A DNA stretch of 64,000 nt from Diphasiastrum complanatum (GCA_029204225.1 CM055102.1:33042085-33106084); one strand, 5' to 3'; counted from the first letter of the stretch, positions 12,760 through 25,105 are shown. Notes: generated from the sequence alone by a model not told the origin. Translations and numbers: made by a program.

Positions 12760-14006
12760 CGTACTATACCAACAGGGTTAATATATATTTTATAGTAAAT
12801 AATGTCGTTCCCATAGAGGACAACGTTAGAAAGTTATGTTTTTGGTACAATTATGGCAAGTGAGTTCGAGTGTTATTCTGGTTGTCGACAGACTTTAAAA
12901 AGTAACCAATATTACTTATGTTTGGGATGGGTAATGTTAATAAATTCAGAACAACAATCTGGCCTCTATCGAATTGAAAGAAACGTGTTTTACAAATGAG
13001 ATGTTATGAGAGTAATACAGCAGTACTACACTCTGGCTGATTAAGGTGTCAACAGATAATCAAGAATTGTTCGATGTATTTGCGACTGTGCAGACAATTA
13101 ATTAATCGCGTTTGCAAACTATTCGTTTCTAGACAAAAGTCCTCAACAACTAAAGCCCAACTCAATGGTTAAAGAACACGAAGAGTTTTAGAACACGTTA
13201 GAAACTTATGTCAATGCCAATCAGAAAAACAGATCAGAGACTCAATTCTTCAAACATGGACTATCATCTCATATGTATACATACAGCTTTATTCAATGAT
13301 CGTGCTAGACTATACCAAAGATAGTCATTATTCGAGTGCCGAAAAGAAAGTATTCGCGACAGACGAATAAGATGGTTTAAAGACAGTTCCTTAGGGCATG
13401 CCTTACGGAAACACAGTGAACGACTGTAATGCACTAGAGCGACTATCTGATCAGAGAGTAATTTATGAAATGCATTAGAGATTGTTAGCAGACTCAAGAT
13501 CACTCACACTCAGCAGTGTGGAGAACAGAGATAAGAGAGAATAAGTCACAGAGTTCTATTCACTTCTTCAATCTCTTACATAGCATAAACTCTTCTTTCT
13601 CGATGATCGAGACTGAAGTGTGAGATCAATATATGTTCTAGAGGCAAACAAACACACCTCTAAAACAATAGATTCGTCGCTCCTGCGAAAGGGTCTAGTT
13701 AACAATTAGACTGAAAATACGTTCAACTATACCATAGGAAGTATACTTAACTATGAGTTAAAGTTACTCTAGTTTATCATGTCTTTTCGTATCTAGTCGT
13801 TTCATATGGACGACCTAACCCAACGGGGTTGGCTCAACTGGTTAGCTTGGCATCCAAAGTTTCTTTGGTCCCAGGTTCGAGCCTCCCCTTGGAAACCAAG
13901 AAGCATATGGACGACCTAGTAAAGGTTATCCAAGACAATGTCTTTTCCTTTTAAAGGTCTTGCCCTTAATTACAAGGCAAATACTTAGGAGATATATTCC
14001 TAACAA
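12760..14006 (-). repeat. Probable 3' LTR of gypsy element J
   Basis: Downstream (minus sense) of the J extra ORF, a typical LTR start TGTTAGGAATATATCTCC begins at 14006, after a purine-containing stretch. The stretch down to about 12760 is non-coding and contains a candidate promoter sequence (ACATATATTG) and T-rich segments. The lower boundary is a guess, taken where GTCGTTCCCATAGAGGAC and GGTATAGTACGACA occur. No second copy lies in the window, because the 5' end of J is cut off at 20.5 kb. A SINE has inserted about 90 bp inside it. Confidence 0.4.
13803..13918 (+). mobile_element. Short tRNA-derived SINE with 15-bp target duplication
   Basis: An 86-bp insert (13818-13903) is flanked by perfect direct repeats CATATGGACGACCTA at 13803-13817 and 13904-13918. 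The insert has a pol III A box (TGGCTCAACTGGTTAGC) and B box (GGTTCGAGCC). Its ends can pair as an acceptor-like stem: CCAACGGGG near the start with CCCCTTGG near the end, one C bulged. It ends AAACCAAGAAG rather than in a long poly(A). It is either a very short SINE or a tRNA-related retropseudogene; the target duplication shows retroposition. Confidence 0.85.
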
Positions 14007-14113
14007 ATGACTTAGGCCTCTTCATGATTTATACTTAACCAGCTCATATCTTCATTTTCGAGTATATCATGCCATATTTATGTCGATATTCAATATTTAA
14101 CATTTTTGTGGTA

Positions 14114-17104
14114 TCACATATCCCCTTCCTCAAATGTGAAACGTCCGCGTGAACATATCATCTTCATTTCGAGGATTATTCGAGAAACATTCTTATTCGT
14201 CAGATTTTCGTTGAGACGAAAAGATATTTTTTCGTGTATTTTGTCCTTTAGATATTTCTTCATCTTAGAGAATATGTGTCTTGCTGTTTCTTTAATTGAA
14301 TAGGTTGTTTTGAGTTGATCTTTGAAGTGCTGATGAAAACAGGAATCAAACTTCAAAACATCTTTAAGCTTCAAAAATTCAGCATCCCATAGAAACATCA
14401 CCACGACAAAGACACGAATGAATATTCATGAATGATTCAGTTCTTCATATAACTTCTGAACAAGCTCCAAGTTCTGTTGATCTTCGATCAAGAGCAAATC
14501 TTCTTTTAATTTTGTAAGGCGGGCAACTGGTAAGTTGCCGAATTCGTCTAACTTAACTGGGAGTAATGTTCCATCAAACAGCTCCAGGGTTAACTTGGTA
14601 TCTTCACCTGAATCACTTCGTAGAGTGATTTCTTTATAGTAACGAGCTGAAAATCTAATAAAATTGCTTTTGACATAAAGATTCTGAACAAAAAATAATG
14701 TCTTCGCCGCAAAGGTACCAAACTGCCAAAATGTATATGTACAAAATTGCTTATAACGGAATGACTTCCTTCGATCTTGCAAATTATGGCGAATCTCCGC
14801 AAAATATTCTGCAAGGTTTCGCTCCCAATCCACATAAAGACTGAATAATTTTGGATAAGCCATATTTATATTTATCAGCAAACTTGCATCGTCGAATGTG
14901 CCTAAATCTGCAACAGCTTGTGGTTTGTACAGCTGAAACTGTGACTTTTGCTTCCAAAAATGTCGCTTATTATTTTCGTTCTGCAAAAATTGAAGTCCTT
15001 TGATACGAATATATTTGAGAGCATACATAGCCGAAGAGCCTATGTATAACTCTGCCAATCCAAAAGGTACGACCTGGAATTTACCCTGGATTATGCCCCA
15101 ACAGAGACATCCTTTCTGCTCGATAGAAAGCTGGGCCCATAACCAGAGAAAGTCGTCCTTCTCCCAAGGTCACTTCCAATCGTCGAAGGCGATGCCCACT
15201 GCGCCTAGTGGCATTATGTAATCCACACACCATTGCAACTCAATATTAAAAACATGTGGACACCATTTACGGAAGCGTTCAGCAAATGCACGGAATCTGT
15301 CAGCACATACCTTCGACTGATTTCGTCGCATTTGTTTTGGTTGTGTAGATGTAGTTGCCAAATCTTGAGTTTGCAACTCAGCAGCCAGCTTCTGATCTTC
15401 CATTTGTTGCATTTGATTTGACAGCTTCTGTTTGAGCTGGTCAATCTTTGCGACAGCCTCCAAGAATTCTGGATGGTCTGAGGCTCCAGTGCAAGCAGAC
15501 ATAGCTTGGAGTTGTTGTGTGAGTTCATCAATTCGTAGAAGGGCCTGAAGATAGTCATCGTGTGCATCGGGACTGCTGCAAGATGGGGTGGCATCACTGG
15601 AGATCTCCTTCAGCTCCGCCAACTCTTCCTTGACAAGAGCCTTCGCATCCTCGAGCGGTTGTAAGAATTCGACTCGAAACTTTTCGAGCATCTGGCCTTG
15701 GAGTTGGTTCAGCTTCGTGAGATCGACTGTGATTGACCCTGTAGTAGTGCTCAGAGACAGAGCAACTTCTACCGTTAGTCTTGTCATTCGCTCCTCCTGT
15801 AAATGTTTTTGGAGCGCGACATTATGTTGATTTGCAGCCAAAAGTTGCTGCTTCAAAGAATCATTTTGAGTTTGAAAATTGTTAGACTTGGTCTGAATCA
15901 CCTTATTTGTCTGCTTCAAAGAATCAGCTTCCTTTATTAAAGTCTGAAGCTGTGTTTCGAGAGAACGATGTTGTTCGATCAGCTTCGTGTTGTCTGATTT
16001 GAGCAAATCGATCTTCTCGAAGGACTCCTTCAGAGAGTCTAGTGATTTTCTCTCTGAGGTGATAAGCTGCATCATGAGTTGACGATGGTACTTGTCAAAC
16101 TCATATACTTCAGCCACTAGATTCTTGGATTTTTCTGTCATGGATCGAAACCACTGGGGCTGGTCGTCTGGTTCTTCTTCATCTGCCACAGGTGCCCTAG
16201 TGTCGCCTTCAGTAGCTATTTGTCCTTTGTCGGATGTATCGGACTGGGTTGCGTCATCCTCAGAGGTGGATGCGCTCGGCTGCTTCTAAGATGTGGAAGC
16301 AGATGTTGGCTTTGAAGAATCAGCAGCAGCAGCAGCTCCATCGGTTTCCATTGCCACAGCTTCACTCTCCATAGCAGTGGTGGCTGCTACTTCGACTGTT
16401 GGTGCAGCATCGGATGTAACCGGAATAGGTATAGAGATGAGGCTGGAAAGATCAATTGGCTTGGGAGCCAACATCCTTCCCGTCAGCAGTAGTTTCTCTG
16501 GATCAGTCAAAATTTAAAAATGAGCGCACAGGCGAGAAACATGGGCTCCGACTCCAGAAAAATTCTGATGTTTGATCCATCGCAAAAAAGCTTTGTATGT
16601 GATAACGCCGAAGCATACTAGATTATCCACGAGCGCATCCAATATGTAGCCAAAATTTAGTACTGATATTGTCGCATCCGCATCCGTCAAGAATATGGCT
16701 TGGTTTGTGTATTTACAAAATAGTTTGAATGTGACATCTCGGATCATAAAAATTTTGTACCCCTTTGTGGGTAAGAAGCAGTTGCTTAGGAAATGGGCAG
16801 CTTCATCCACCGAATTTTTATTTGTCGCAACCAGCTTCCCATCCAATGGTAGTCCGAGGGCTGTGCAAAACAAATCTTCAGAGATGGTGAAGAATTTGCC
16901 TCGTACATGAACTTTGAATTCCTCCTCCGAAATTGAATGTATAGAGTTTACAAACTAAGTACTGATTTCAGAGAGGATGATGGAGGGGTCCACTTTCAAA
17001 TCACCCAACCTGCATCGATCCAAAAAGGACTGGATGGATGCCAGGCGGATTTCTGCACATGTTTTCCAGATGATATTAGAGCTAGAACCTGATCCGGAAG
17101 CCAT
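14114..17104 (-). pseudogene. Gypsy element J: long extra ORF in env-like position, function unknown
   Basis: One reading frame runs from ATG 17104 (MASGSGSSSNIIWKTCAEIR) to a stop at 14114, 996 codons, interrupted only by stops at 16955, 16514, 16286, 15170 and 14426. All pieces lie in one frame with no frameshift, which marks a real but decayed protein. It lies 3' of the J integrase and before the LTR, where env-like ORFs sit. Residues about 50-195 include KVHVRGKFFTISEDLFCTAL and a GYILDALVDNLV segment. A Ser/Thr/Ala-rich linker (200-300) follows, then heptad-rich coiled coil (about 355-450 and 520-580), then an aromatic-rich part (WEKDDFLWLWAQ, YIKSN-like FVQNLYVKSNFIRF) and a charged tail. 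The frame is open up to 17305 with a hydrophobic stretch, so an earlier start is possible. I recognise no domain with certainty; the first part vaguely resembles plant-transposon-associated proteins. Confidence 0.65.
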
Positions 17105-17305
17105 TGTTCGAATGTTTAACGATAGCTCCGTAGATCGCAATAGTTCACAAAAGAGTGCTTTGATCGCAAAGAGAATGAGTGCAGGAGAGCATAAACTCGC
17201 AGGTGGAAAGTGTAAAGAAGAAAAATGAAAAATAACTCTGATAAGCAATAGCGGTGTGGGAGGGATGATGATGTGGCATGGTGACTTGACATCTATCGCT
17301 TCCAT

Positions 17306-17824
17306 TTATGGAGGACGTGCATGGCTCAGTGTTTGAAACTATAATTTGCCAGATCGATCTTTAATGACAGAAGACCGTTTGTGAAAAGAAAAAATAAATT
17401 AAGGAGAAACAATATCTGTGAGCGTACACACGTGTGAATAATGATGATCATGTGGCCATCATCTTTAATGGAGGGATACAAAAAGTAGGTCGAGAGATTC
17501 TTGAAAGATTCTCAAAAATATGCTAGAAAGATTCTAGAAAAATTCTCGAAAATGATTTACGGAAATTTGATTAACAAATTTAATGTCACGAAAAAAATCT
17601 TGAAAAGTTTTCGAGAATACATTTAAAATGATATTGAAAGATTGAGAGAAGTCAAGAAAAATTCTCAAAAATTTCTAGAAAATTTCTAGAAAATTTCTAG
17701 AAAAAAAATAAATAAAAATAAAAAAAAAGTCGAGAAAAAATTTAGGCAAGATAAAAGAAAATTCGCGATTAATTTTAGAAAAATACTAGAAAATAATAAG
17801 AATTAAAAAAAAAAAAATTGGTCA
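17306..17824 (-). other. AT-rich spacer between J integrase and extra ORF, with TTCnnGAA repeats
   Basis: No coding frame. From 17480 to 17700 it is packed with GATTCTTGAAAGATTC, TTCTAGAA and TTCTCGAA palindromes, and at about 17667-17702 an 11-bp unit ATTTCTAGAAA is repeated three times. The pattern resembles heat-shock elements (inverted GAA blocks), although many blocks are 3 rather than 2 bp apart. It would be upstream of the extra ORF. Confidence 0.5.
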
Positions 17825-20537
17825 AAGGTAGTATTTCTTCAGTCTGGACCCGTTAATAGGTGTAGGTAATAGTTCACCTTCAAGTGATTGAAGTTACACA
17901 GAACTATTGTCAAACGCCTCTATGACTTTATATGGTCCAAGCCATCACATATGGAGTTTTTCAAGGATCTTTTGATGGCGACTGTCATATATCAGCGCAT
18001 AATCATCAGCTTTAAGATCACATTTTTTTATATGACAGTCATATTTCCTCTTTCTTTGTTTCTAGATTTCTTCTGTTAGTTTTTGTGAAGTCTCTCGAGC
18101 TTCAGCTAGTTCTTCAATATTAGTCAACCTTTCGTTTATACATTCTGCATCTGTTCGTTGAGCTTCAATAACCTCAAATTCAATTGGCAAAATAGGATGC
18201 ATACCATATGTAAGAAAATATGGTGTCTGTTTCGTCGTGATTTTCTCTGTGTTGCAATAAGCCCAGAGAACTTATGGTGGTTTCTAATCCCAATCCGTTG
18301 CATGTGCAATAGTAATTTTAGTCAGGATCTTACATAAGATTCCATTAGCTCTTTCTGTCAACCCGTTCGCTTTTGGATTATACGGTGTAGTTTTTCTATG
18401 TTTGATCAGGAAATAAGTTGTCAGCAACCGTATAGTGTCATTTAAAAAATGTGTACCTCGGTCACTTACTAGTTCGAGTGGATAACCATATCTTGTGATT
18501 ATACTTTTGAATAAGGAATGTCACGACAATTTTGCATCGTTTTGTTTCGTCGCCTCTGCTTCAACGTTCTTGGTAGCATAATCCGTTGCAACTAGAATAT
18601 AACAATATTTCATATATCGGGTAACAGGTTTGATTGGACCGACAAAGTCAATCCCCCACTTCTCGAATGGTGCAAGAGGCAAGATCGATGTCAACAGCCA
18701 ATTCATTGCTTTTGTAGGCTTACCAGATCTCTGGCATGGATCACATGAACGAATAAAATTTGATACATCCTTGAACATGGTTGGCCACCAATACTTGGCA
18801 GTCAATATCTTATTAACTATATTTTTCAAAGCAAAATGTCCACCAACATCTTTTGAGTGTAAGACTTTAACGACCTTTTTAATGTCTTTTTAATGTCTTT
18901 TGAGTGTAAGGCTTTAACGACCTTTTGAGACATCTTCGTAGTTGATAGTCAGCACCAAGCTTATACAGAACATTGTTAATAATTGTATAAGGTGCTACCT
19001 TATATTGAAAAACTATCTTTTGTTCCAAATCGTAACCATCCGGATATATCTGATCCTTAAGATAAGTAATAATATCCAAATATAACGAATTTGTAGATGA
19101 AATCTCAAATAAATGTTCGTCTGGAAAATCATCATTGATAGGGTCTTCAATTTTTCCAGTGCTGACTCACGATAGATAATCAGCATTCGTATGATATTTT
19201 CCTTGACAAAGCTCTACTTGATAAGTAAATTCCTGCAGAAGTAGAACCCATCGAGCAATTCGTCCTGATAGATCTAGTTTATTTACAAGATACTTAAGAG
19301 CATAATGATCCACATGAAAAATAAATGCATATCCCAACAAATATTGTTTAAATTTTTTAACAGTGAAAATCATGCTAAGTGCTTATCTTTCTGTAGCCGA
19401 ATAATTAAAAACACCCACATAATTGTGAAATAAAATAGCCCAGTTGGGTGGTCTCAGAATAGGAGCATTGATCAACCTTTGCTTAAGATCTTCGAATGCT
19501 TTCTGCTGTTCATTCGTCCAGAAGTATTCTACTTGTTTCTTCAGTAGATGTGTAAGAGAGACAACAATAGAAGCATGATTTTGAATAAATCTCTTGTAAT
19601 AGCCAACATGTCCCAAGAGAGCTCTTAGTTCACGTAAATTGGTTGGTATCTGGAGCTTCTTTATAAGCTCGACTTTATCTTTGTCGACTTCTAATCCTCT
19701 GTTAGATATTCTGTGTTCGAGCAATATTCCTTCTTTCATACCAAAAAAATATTTCTCTGGATGAAGAGATAAACAAGTATTCTGACACCGTTGCAATGTT
19801 AATTTCAGCTTCTGCAGGTGTATCTTTATATCACTATATACACAGAAATCATCAATAAATATTTCGAGAAAAGTTCTCATGAAGGCAGCGAAAATTAACA
19901 TCATGATTCGTGGAAAAGTCGTTGGTGCGTTACAAAGACCAAAGGGCATTTTGTTGTAGGCATAAGTGCCCCAATCCATAGTGAATGTGGTCTTTGAATG
20001 ATCCTCCTTTCGCACTCCAACCTGATTATATCCAGAAATGTCATCACAGAAACTGTAATACTCTTGACCAGCAACCTGATCTAGGATGGAATCAGTGAAA
20101 GACAGAAGATGATGGTCCGTCCTTGTGGCAGCATTGAGTTTGCGGAAATCCTGGCATATTTGTATTTTGCCAGTCTTCTTCTTTGGGACAATGGGTGAAA
20201 CCCATTCACTACTTAAGACGAGATAGATTATATCTGCCTTAAGGTGCTTGTTAAGTTCGTCCTAAACCATGAGAGAGTACTTAGGATTGAGACGATACTG
20301 TTTCTGTCGAATAGGTACAGCATCTTCCTTAAGATCAATTCGGTGCTCTCCGAATTTTACAAGTATACCCTTCAAATCGTCGAGCGACTAGGCAAAAACG
20401 TCTTAATACTCCTTCAATAGTTCAATGAATTCCACTAACTCCGATTCTCCCAGTGACTTTGAAACATACACAAATCTGCCAGGTGCAAGTTCAATCAGTT
20501 CAGTTGAATATTTTAGGACAGAACCTAAAAGTTGAAG
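17825..20537 (-). pseudogene. Ty3/gypsy pol (RT, RNase H, integrase), element J
   Basis: Minus-strand pol from about 20537. The RT N-terminal part has ELIELAPGRFVYVSK, LKADIIYLVLSSEWVSPIV and ICQDFRKLNAATR. The core has MPFGLCNAPTTFPRIM and the catalytic FIDDFCVYS, then RELRALLGHVGYYKRFI. RNase H follows at 19373-19167 (YALKYLVNKLDL, RIARWVLLLQEF). The integrase has [10 protein letters not shown], a catalytic D in WGIDFVGPI, a second in LVSDRGTHF and the E in GLTERANG. Its C-terminus, near 17830, includes WLGPYKV and NGSRLKKYYL. Five or more stops interrupt it (for example at 18521 and 19167). The 5' end (gag, protease, 5' LTR) is missing where element G begins. Confidence 0.9.
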
Positions 20538-20550
20538 AAACATTAGAATC

Positions 20551-23500
20551 ATGGCTTCCAATGGTGGGATCATGCTAGAGTCTAGTGAAAGGTTGAGTTC
20601 ATCAAACTACTCTACTTGGAAAGTGAGGATGGAGTCCTTACTTGAGTTGAATGAACTCATGGACATAGTTGCAGAAATTGAAGAGAGACCTCTCACACTT
20701 CAAGAGCAACAAAGGTTTGATAAGAAGGCCAAAAGGGCTCTTCATATCATTAAAATGAATGTTACAAATGAACTTCTCAAGGAAGTTGGAAAGTGTCAAA
20801 GTGCAAGTGAGGCATGGAATGCCTTAAAGAAGCTCTTTGAATCAAAGTCCACATCTAGGGTATTGACCCTAAGGAGACAAATATTTTCTAGTAGGCAAAG
20901 AGAGGGTGAAAGTGCTCATGCATTTATCTTGAGAGTTAAGTCCCTAAGTGATGATTTAGCATGCATTGATGAGAACATAAAAGATGGTGAAATAGTCCAA
21001 GTTATGTTGAATGGTTTGCTAAATGAACATGCTAACCTTGTGCAAAGTTTTGCCATTCAAAGAGTCTTGCCAAGTGTGGTTGACTTGCAAGAAATCTTAT
21101 TGGCTGAAGAACATAGGTTGCAATCAAAGCTTGATGGTGCATCCTTGCAAGGTGGAGGTGAAGAGGCTTTCTTCACAAAAGGCAAATTCAAGGGAAAAGG
21201 TAAAGGCAAAGGGAAATGGTCCAAAGGTGGTAACTTTGATCATGATGATCACTCTTCCTCTTCCTCTTCTACTAAGAACAATAAGTCAAAGTTCAAGTGC
21301 TTTTATTGTGGGATAAAAGGTCATTTTGCAAATGAATGTTATAAGAAGAAAAGAGAGCAAGGAGAGAGGCAAGGAAATCTTACAATAGATGAGGAAGAAC
21401 ATAACACATGTGAATCACTTGTTATGACTTCAAGTTTGTTAGCCAACATAGATGATAATGATCCTTGGTGGATTGATAGTGGAGCCTCATCTCACATGAC
21501 AAGACATAAGGAATACTTTACATCCTTATTGTCTTATGAGGGAGAAGGTAACATCATCTACACTGCAAATGATGGTCAATGTGACATCAAAGGCATAGGC
21601 ACTATTCCTATTTCCCTTTCAACAAATAGGAAAGCAAATCTTGAAAATGTCTTGTACATTCCTTCAATCACTAAGAATTTGCTTAGTGTAAGTCAAATGA
21701 TTGACAAAGGACTTGATGTGGAGTTCATTGGAGATGCATGTTTGATAAGTAAATGTGGATCCTTGATTGCTCAAGGTAGGAGGCATGGTAAACTTTTCAA
21801 GCTTGATGCATGTGTGATCTCTAATCATGAAGGATGTATGGCTAGGGAGCAATTCACAAACCAAGAAGTTTGGCACAAGAGGTTGGGCCATCCCAACTTC
21901 AAATCTTTGGAGGTAATGGCAAAGAAAGAGCTTGTTCTTGGTCTCCCTAAAAGTCTTGTTGCAAACAATAGTGTTTGTGAACATTGTGCCTTGTCCAAAT
22001 CTCATAGACTTGCTTATTCTAGATCTACTTCTAGATCTAAAGAAGCTTTTCAACTTGTGCATTCTGATATTCATTCTTCTAGTACAACTAGCAATGGTGG
22101 GGCAAAGATGTATGCAACTTTCATTGATGACTTTAGTAGGTATACTTGGATCTATCTTCTTAAAAGTAAGGATGAAGTGTTTGCTGCATTTGTCAAGTTC
22201 AAGAATGAAATGGAAAACCAATTCAATACAAAGATCAAATGCTTAAGATCTGATAATGGAGGGGAATACACCTCAAATAGGTTCAAAGACTTTTGTATAG
22301 CACATGGGATTAAGAGGGAGATGTCTAGTCCTAGGACTCCACAATAGAATGGAGTGGCCGAGAGGAAGAATAGAACCCTTTGTGAATGTGCCAAGGCAAT
22401 GAGACTACATGCTAATCTTGCTAAGTCTTTTTGGGGGGAAGCTTTAGCATGTGCTAACTATCTATGTAATAGATGGACAAGTGCTTCCTTGGATGGTAAA
22501 ACTCCTCATGAGGTTCTTTATGGTAGAAGGCCGAGTGTCAAGCATTGTAGGATCTTTGGATGTACATGTTTTGTCAATATCACACTTGATGATAGAACTA
22601 AAGAAGATCCTTCATCAAAGAAGGGTGTGTTTGTTGGCTATAGTGAAGTAAGCAAGGCTTACAAAGTGTACATTCCTTCTACAAAGAAAGTTGTCATAAG
22701 TAGGGATGTCATCTTTCATGAAGAGAATGTTTCCAATGTTGTTGATGTTGATGTTGATGTGCCTACTAATCATCATGATGTGCAAGATGTCTTGGATGAA
22801 GATGGAGATGCCACTCCAAAGCAAACTTCAAGGAAGACTCAAAGGCAAAGGGCTAAGCCATCAAGGCTAACCTATGATGAAAAAGGAAAGCAAGTGGTGG
22901 ACAACTCTAACCTTGCTTTTCTTACCTCTTTTGATGAACCAACTTGTGTAGGTGAAGCAATTCAAAAGAAGGAATGGATCCAAGCCATGGATCATGAGCA
23001 TCAAGCACTCATCAAATGCAACACATGGAGGTTGGTAAAGCTTCCAAAGGACAAGAAGGCAATTGGTTGTAAGTGGATCTTCAAGATCAAGACAAATCAA
23101 GATGGATCAATCAACAAGTACAAGGCAAGGTTGGTGGCAAAGGGGTATGCTCAAGAACATGGTATTGACTATGATGAGACCTTTGCACCCGTGGCAAAGA
23201 TGGTAACTATTCGAATCCTAATCTCTCTTGCAACTCTTTATGATTGGGATATGTGGCAAATGGATGTTACTAATGCCTTCTTGAATGGTGATCTTGAAGA
23301 AGATATTTACATGGAGCAACCCGAGGGCTATGTTTCACATGATGAGCCTAATCATGTGTGCTATCTCCAAAAGAGTTTGTATGGGCTAAAGCAAGCACCA
23401 AGGAGTTGGTATGCTAAGCTCAATTCCTTCTTACTTTCTCAAAACTTTGTTATGAGTGAGTATGATCATTCTCTCTACTTTAGATTGAATGAAAATGATA

Positions 23501-24504
23501 TCACTTTACTTTTGATCTATGTTGATGACATTATCTTAAGTGGTGGTAACAATCTAGATATAGATGAAATCAAGATGGCACTCAAAAGAGAGTTTGAAAT
23601 TCAAGATCTTGGTAAACTTCATTATATCTTAGGAATAGAGATTATTAGAACTTCTAAATCTACATTCATATGTCAAGAAAAGTATGTTAACTCTATTCTA
23701 AAAAGGTTTCATATGGAAGATTGTAAAGTTGTTTCTACTCCTATGGAATCAAATGTAAAGCTAACTACAAGAAGTAATGAAAGATCCTTCAAGGACATTA
23801 CTCTCTATAGAAAGCTAATAGGATCTCTTATATGGTTAACCATCACAAGACCTGATCTAAGCTTTGTGGTTGGTAAACTAAGTCAATTTATGCAAGATCC
23901 TAGTGAGGCTCATTGGAAGCTAGGAAAGAGAGTACTTAGATACATCTCGGGATCTAGAGATTTTGGCATCTTGTATGGAGGTACTACACCTAACCTTTGT
24001 GGATTTTCAGATTCAGATTTTGTAGGTGATCAAATGGATAGGAAGTCAACAAGTGCCTTTGCAATCTATCTTGGAGATGGAGTGGTCTCATGGCTATCAA
24101 AGAAGCAACCAACTATCTCTCTATCTTCCACCGAAGCCGAGTACAAGGCATTAACAACATGCACCAAGGAGATTCTTTGGATCAAGAGGATGTTATTGGA
24201 TCTTCACTTGCTGGAACCAGAGAAGACTCCAATCATACTTTGTGATAACCTTTCAGCCCAAAGCTTGGCAAGCAATCCTGTTTTTCATGCAAGGAGCAAG
24301 CACATTGAGATTGCTCACCATTTTGTGAGAGATCAAGTCATTGCCAAAGAGGTGGAGCTTCAACATGTCTCTTCAAAGGAGTGTGTGGCTGATATCTTCA
24401 CCAAACCATTGGGAAAGGACCTATATTTAATGCATAGATCTAATCTTGGAATGTGCTCAAAGACTATGTTGAAACTAGCATCCAATGTTGAAGAGGGAGT
24501 GTGA
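20551..24504 (+). pseudogene. Copia element G gag-pol, one internal stop
   Basis: Retrotransposon polyprotein in one frame of 1318 codons with a single premature TAG at 22345-22347, inside the integrase PQ-NGVAER motif. Domains by residue: gag from 1 (MASNGGIMLESSERLSSSNYS), zinc knuckle CFYCGIKGHFANEC at about 249, protease WWIDSGASSHMT at about 306, integrase HHCC (LWHKRLGHPN to CEHCALSK) at 440-480, catalytic region FIDDFS, SDNGGEYTS and ..NGVAERKNRT to about 605, RT with QMDVTNAFLNG and IYVDDIILSGG at about 990, and RNase H with FSDSDFVGD, STEAEYKAL and CDNLSAQ up to the end. The intact motifs suggest recent activity. The region just upstream is gypsy J, so the 5' LTR, primer site and leader are absent. 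The frame's stop overlaps the first bases of the 3' LTR. Confidence 0.93.
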
Positions 24505-25105
24505 AAATTGTCAACATTTCCTAGCTAGTTTGAGGCCTAAATTGGCTAAAATTGTAAATAGTTTTGGTTCTGGAGTTTCACACGTGTGAACCAGGCCACA
24601 ATGTTTTTATTTACTGTATTTTTTCAGTATGATGAAGTGTCAAACTTCATACCCTTCAAAATGAGACCATTTTGATGTATTTTGGTCATATAAGCCATTT
24701 TTAGCTATTTTTCCTATATAGGGAATATCTAGGGTCAAGTACCTTCTAGAGAGAGGAGAGAGAGTCATCTTCCTCATCCATAAATAGTAGGGAAGTCGTG
24801 GAGAACAGGTTGGAGAAACCTTTTGTATGCTTCATTGAGATCAATAGATCATTGTCATTGTTTCTTCCTCCATTGAGAGCATTGTTGTGTGTATTGTCTT
24901 CAAGCTATTGTGTATGATCTTAGGTGCTTTCCAAAAGTGATAGGCTGATGTATTATGGACTGTATAATGCTATTTTGGGCCGCACTTGATGTTTATGGAA
25001 GTTTCCATTTGTGATAAATGCTTTTTGATCAAGTTCTTTGCATTCTAGGTAGCATAGAATGTGTTGCCAATTCCTAGCTTATGTAGTTTGGAGTGCAAGC
25101 ATTCA
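24500..25105 (+). repeat. 3' LTR of copia element G
   Basis: Starts TGTGAAAATTGTC directly after a polypurine tract (GAAGAGGGAG, 24490-24499). It contains a TATA box (CCTATATAGGG near 24712) and the palindrome TTCACACGTGTGAA at 24577-24590, here upstream of the TATA box. The 3' end is uncertain; ATTCA at 25105 is a candidate. The relic of element D starts about 20 bp further on. Confidence 0.7.

Noticed and set aside
13818-13903. Functional tRNA gene
   Set aside because: A and B boxes are present, but the anticodon arm is not convincing and a 15-bp target duplication shows retroposition.
15214-15597. 127-codon frame overlapping the J extra ORF, same strand
   Set aside because: A shadow in another frame of the long coiled-coil frame; no motif of its own.
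17102-17305. Signal peptide and membrane anchor of an envelope protein in J
   Set aside because: The hydrophobic stretch is in frame, but a good start at 17104 follows it and no second membrane segment or glycoprotein feature is clear; kept only as a possibility.
21664-22221. 185-codon minus-strand frame within element G
   Set aside because: Antisense to the intact integrase region of G; shadow frame.
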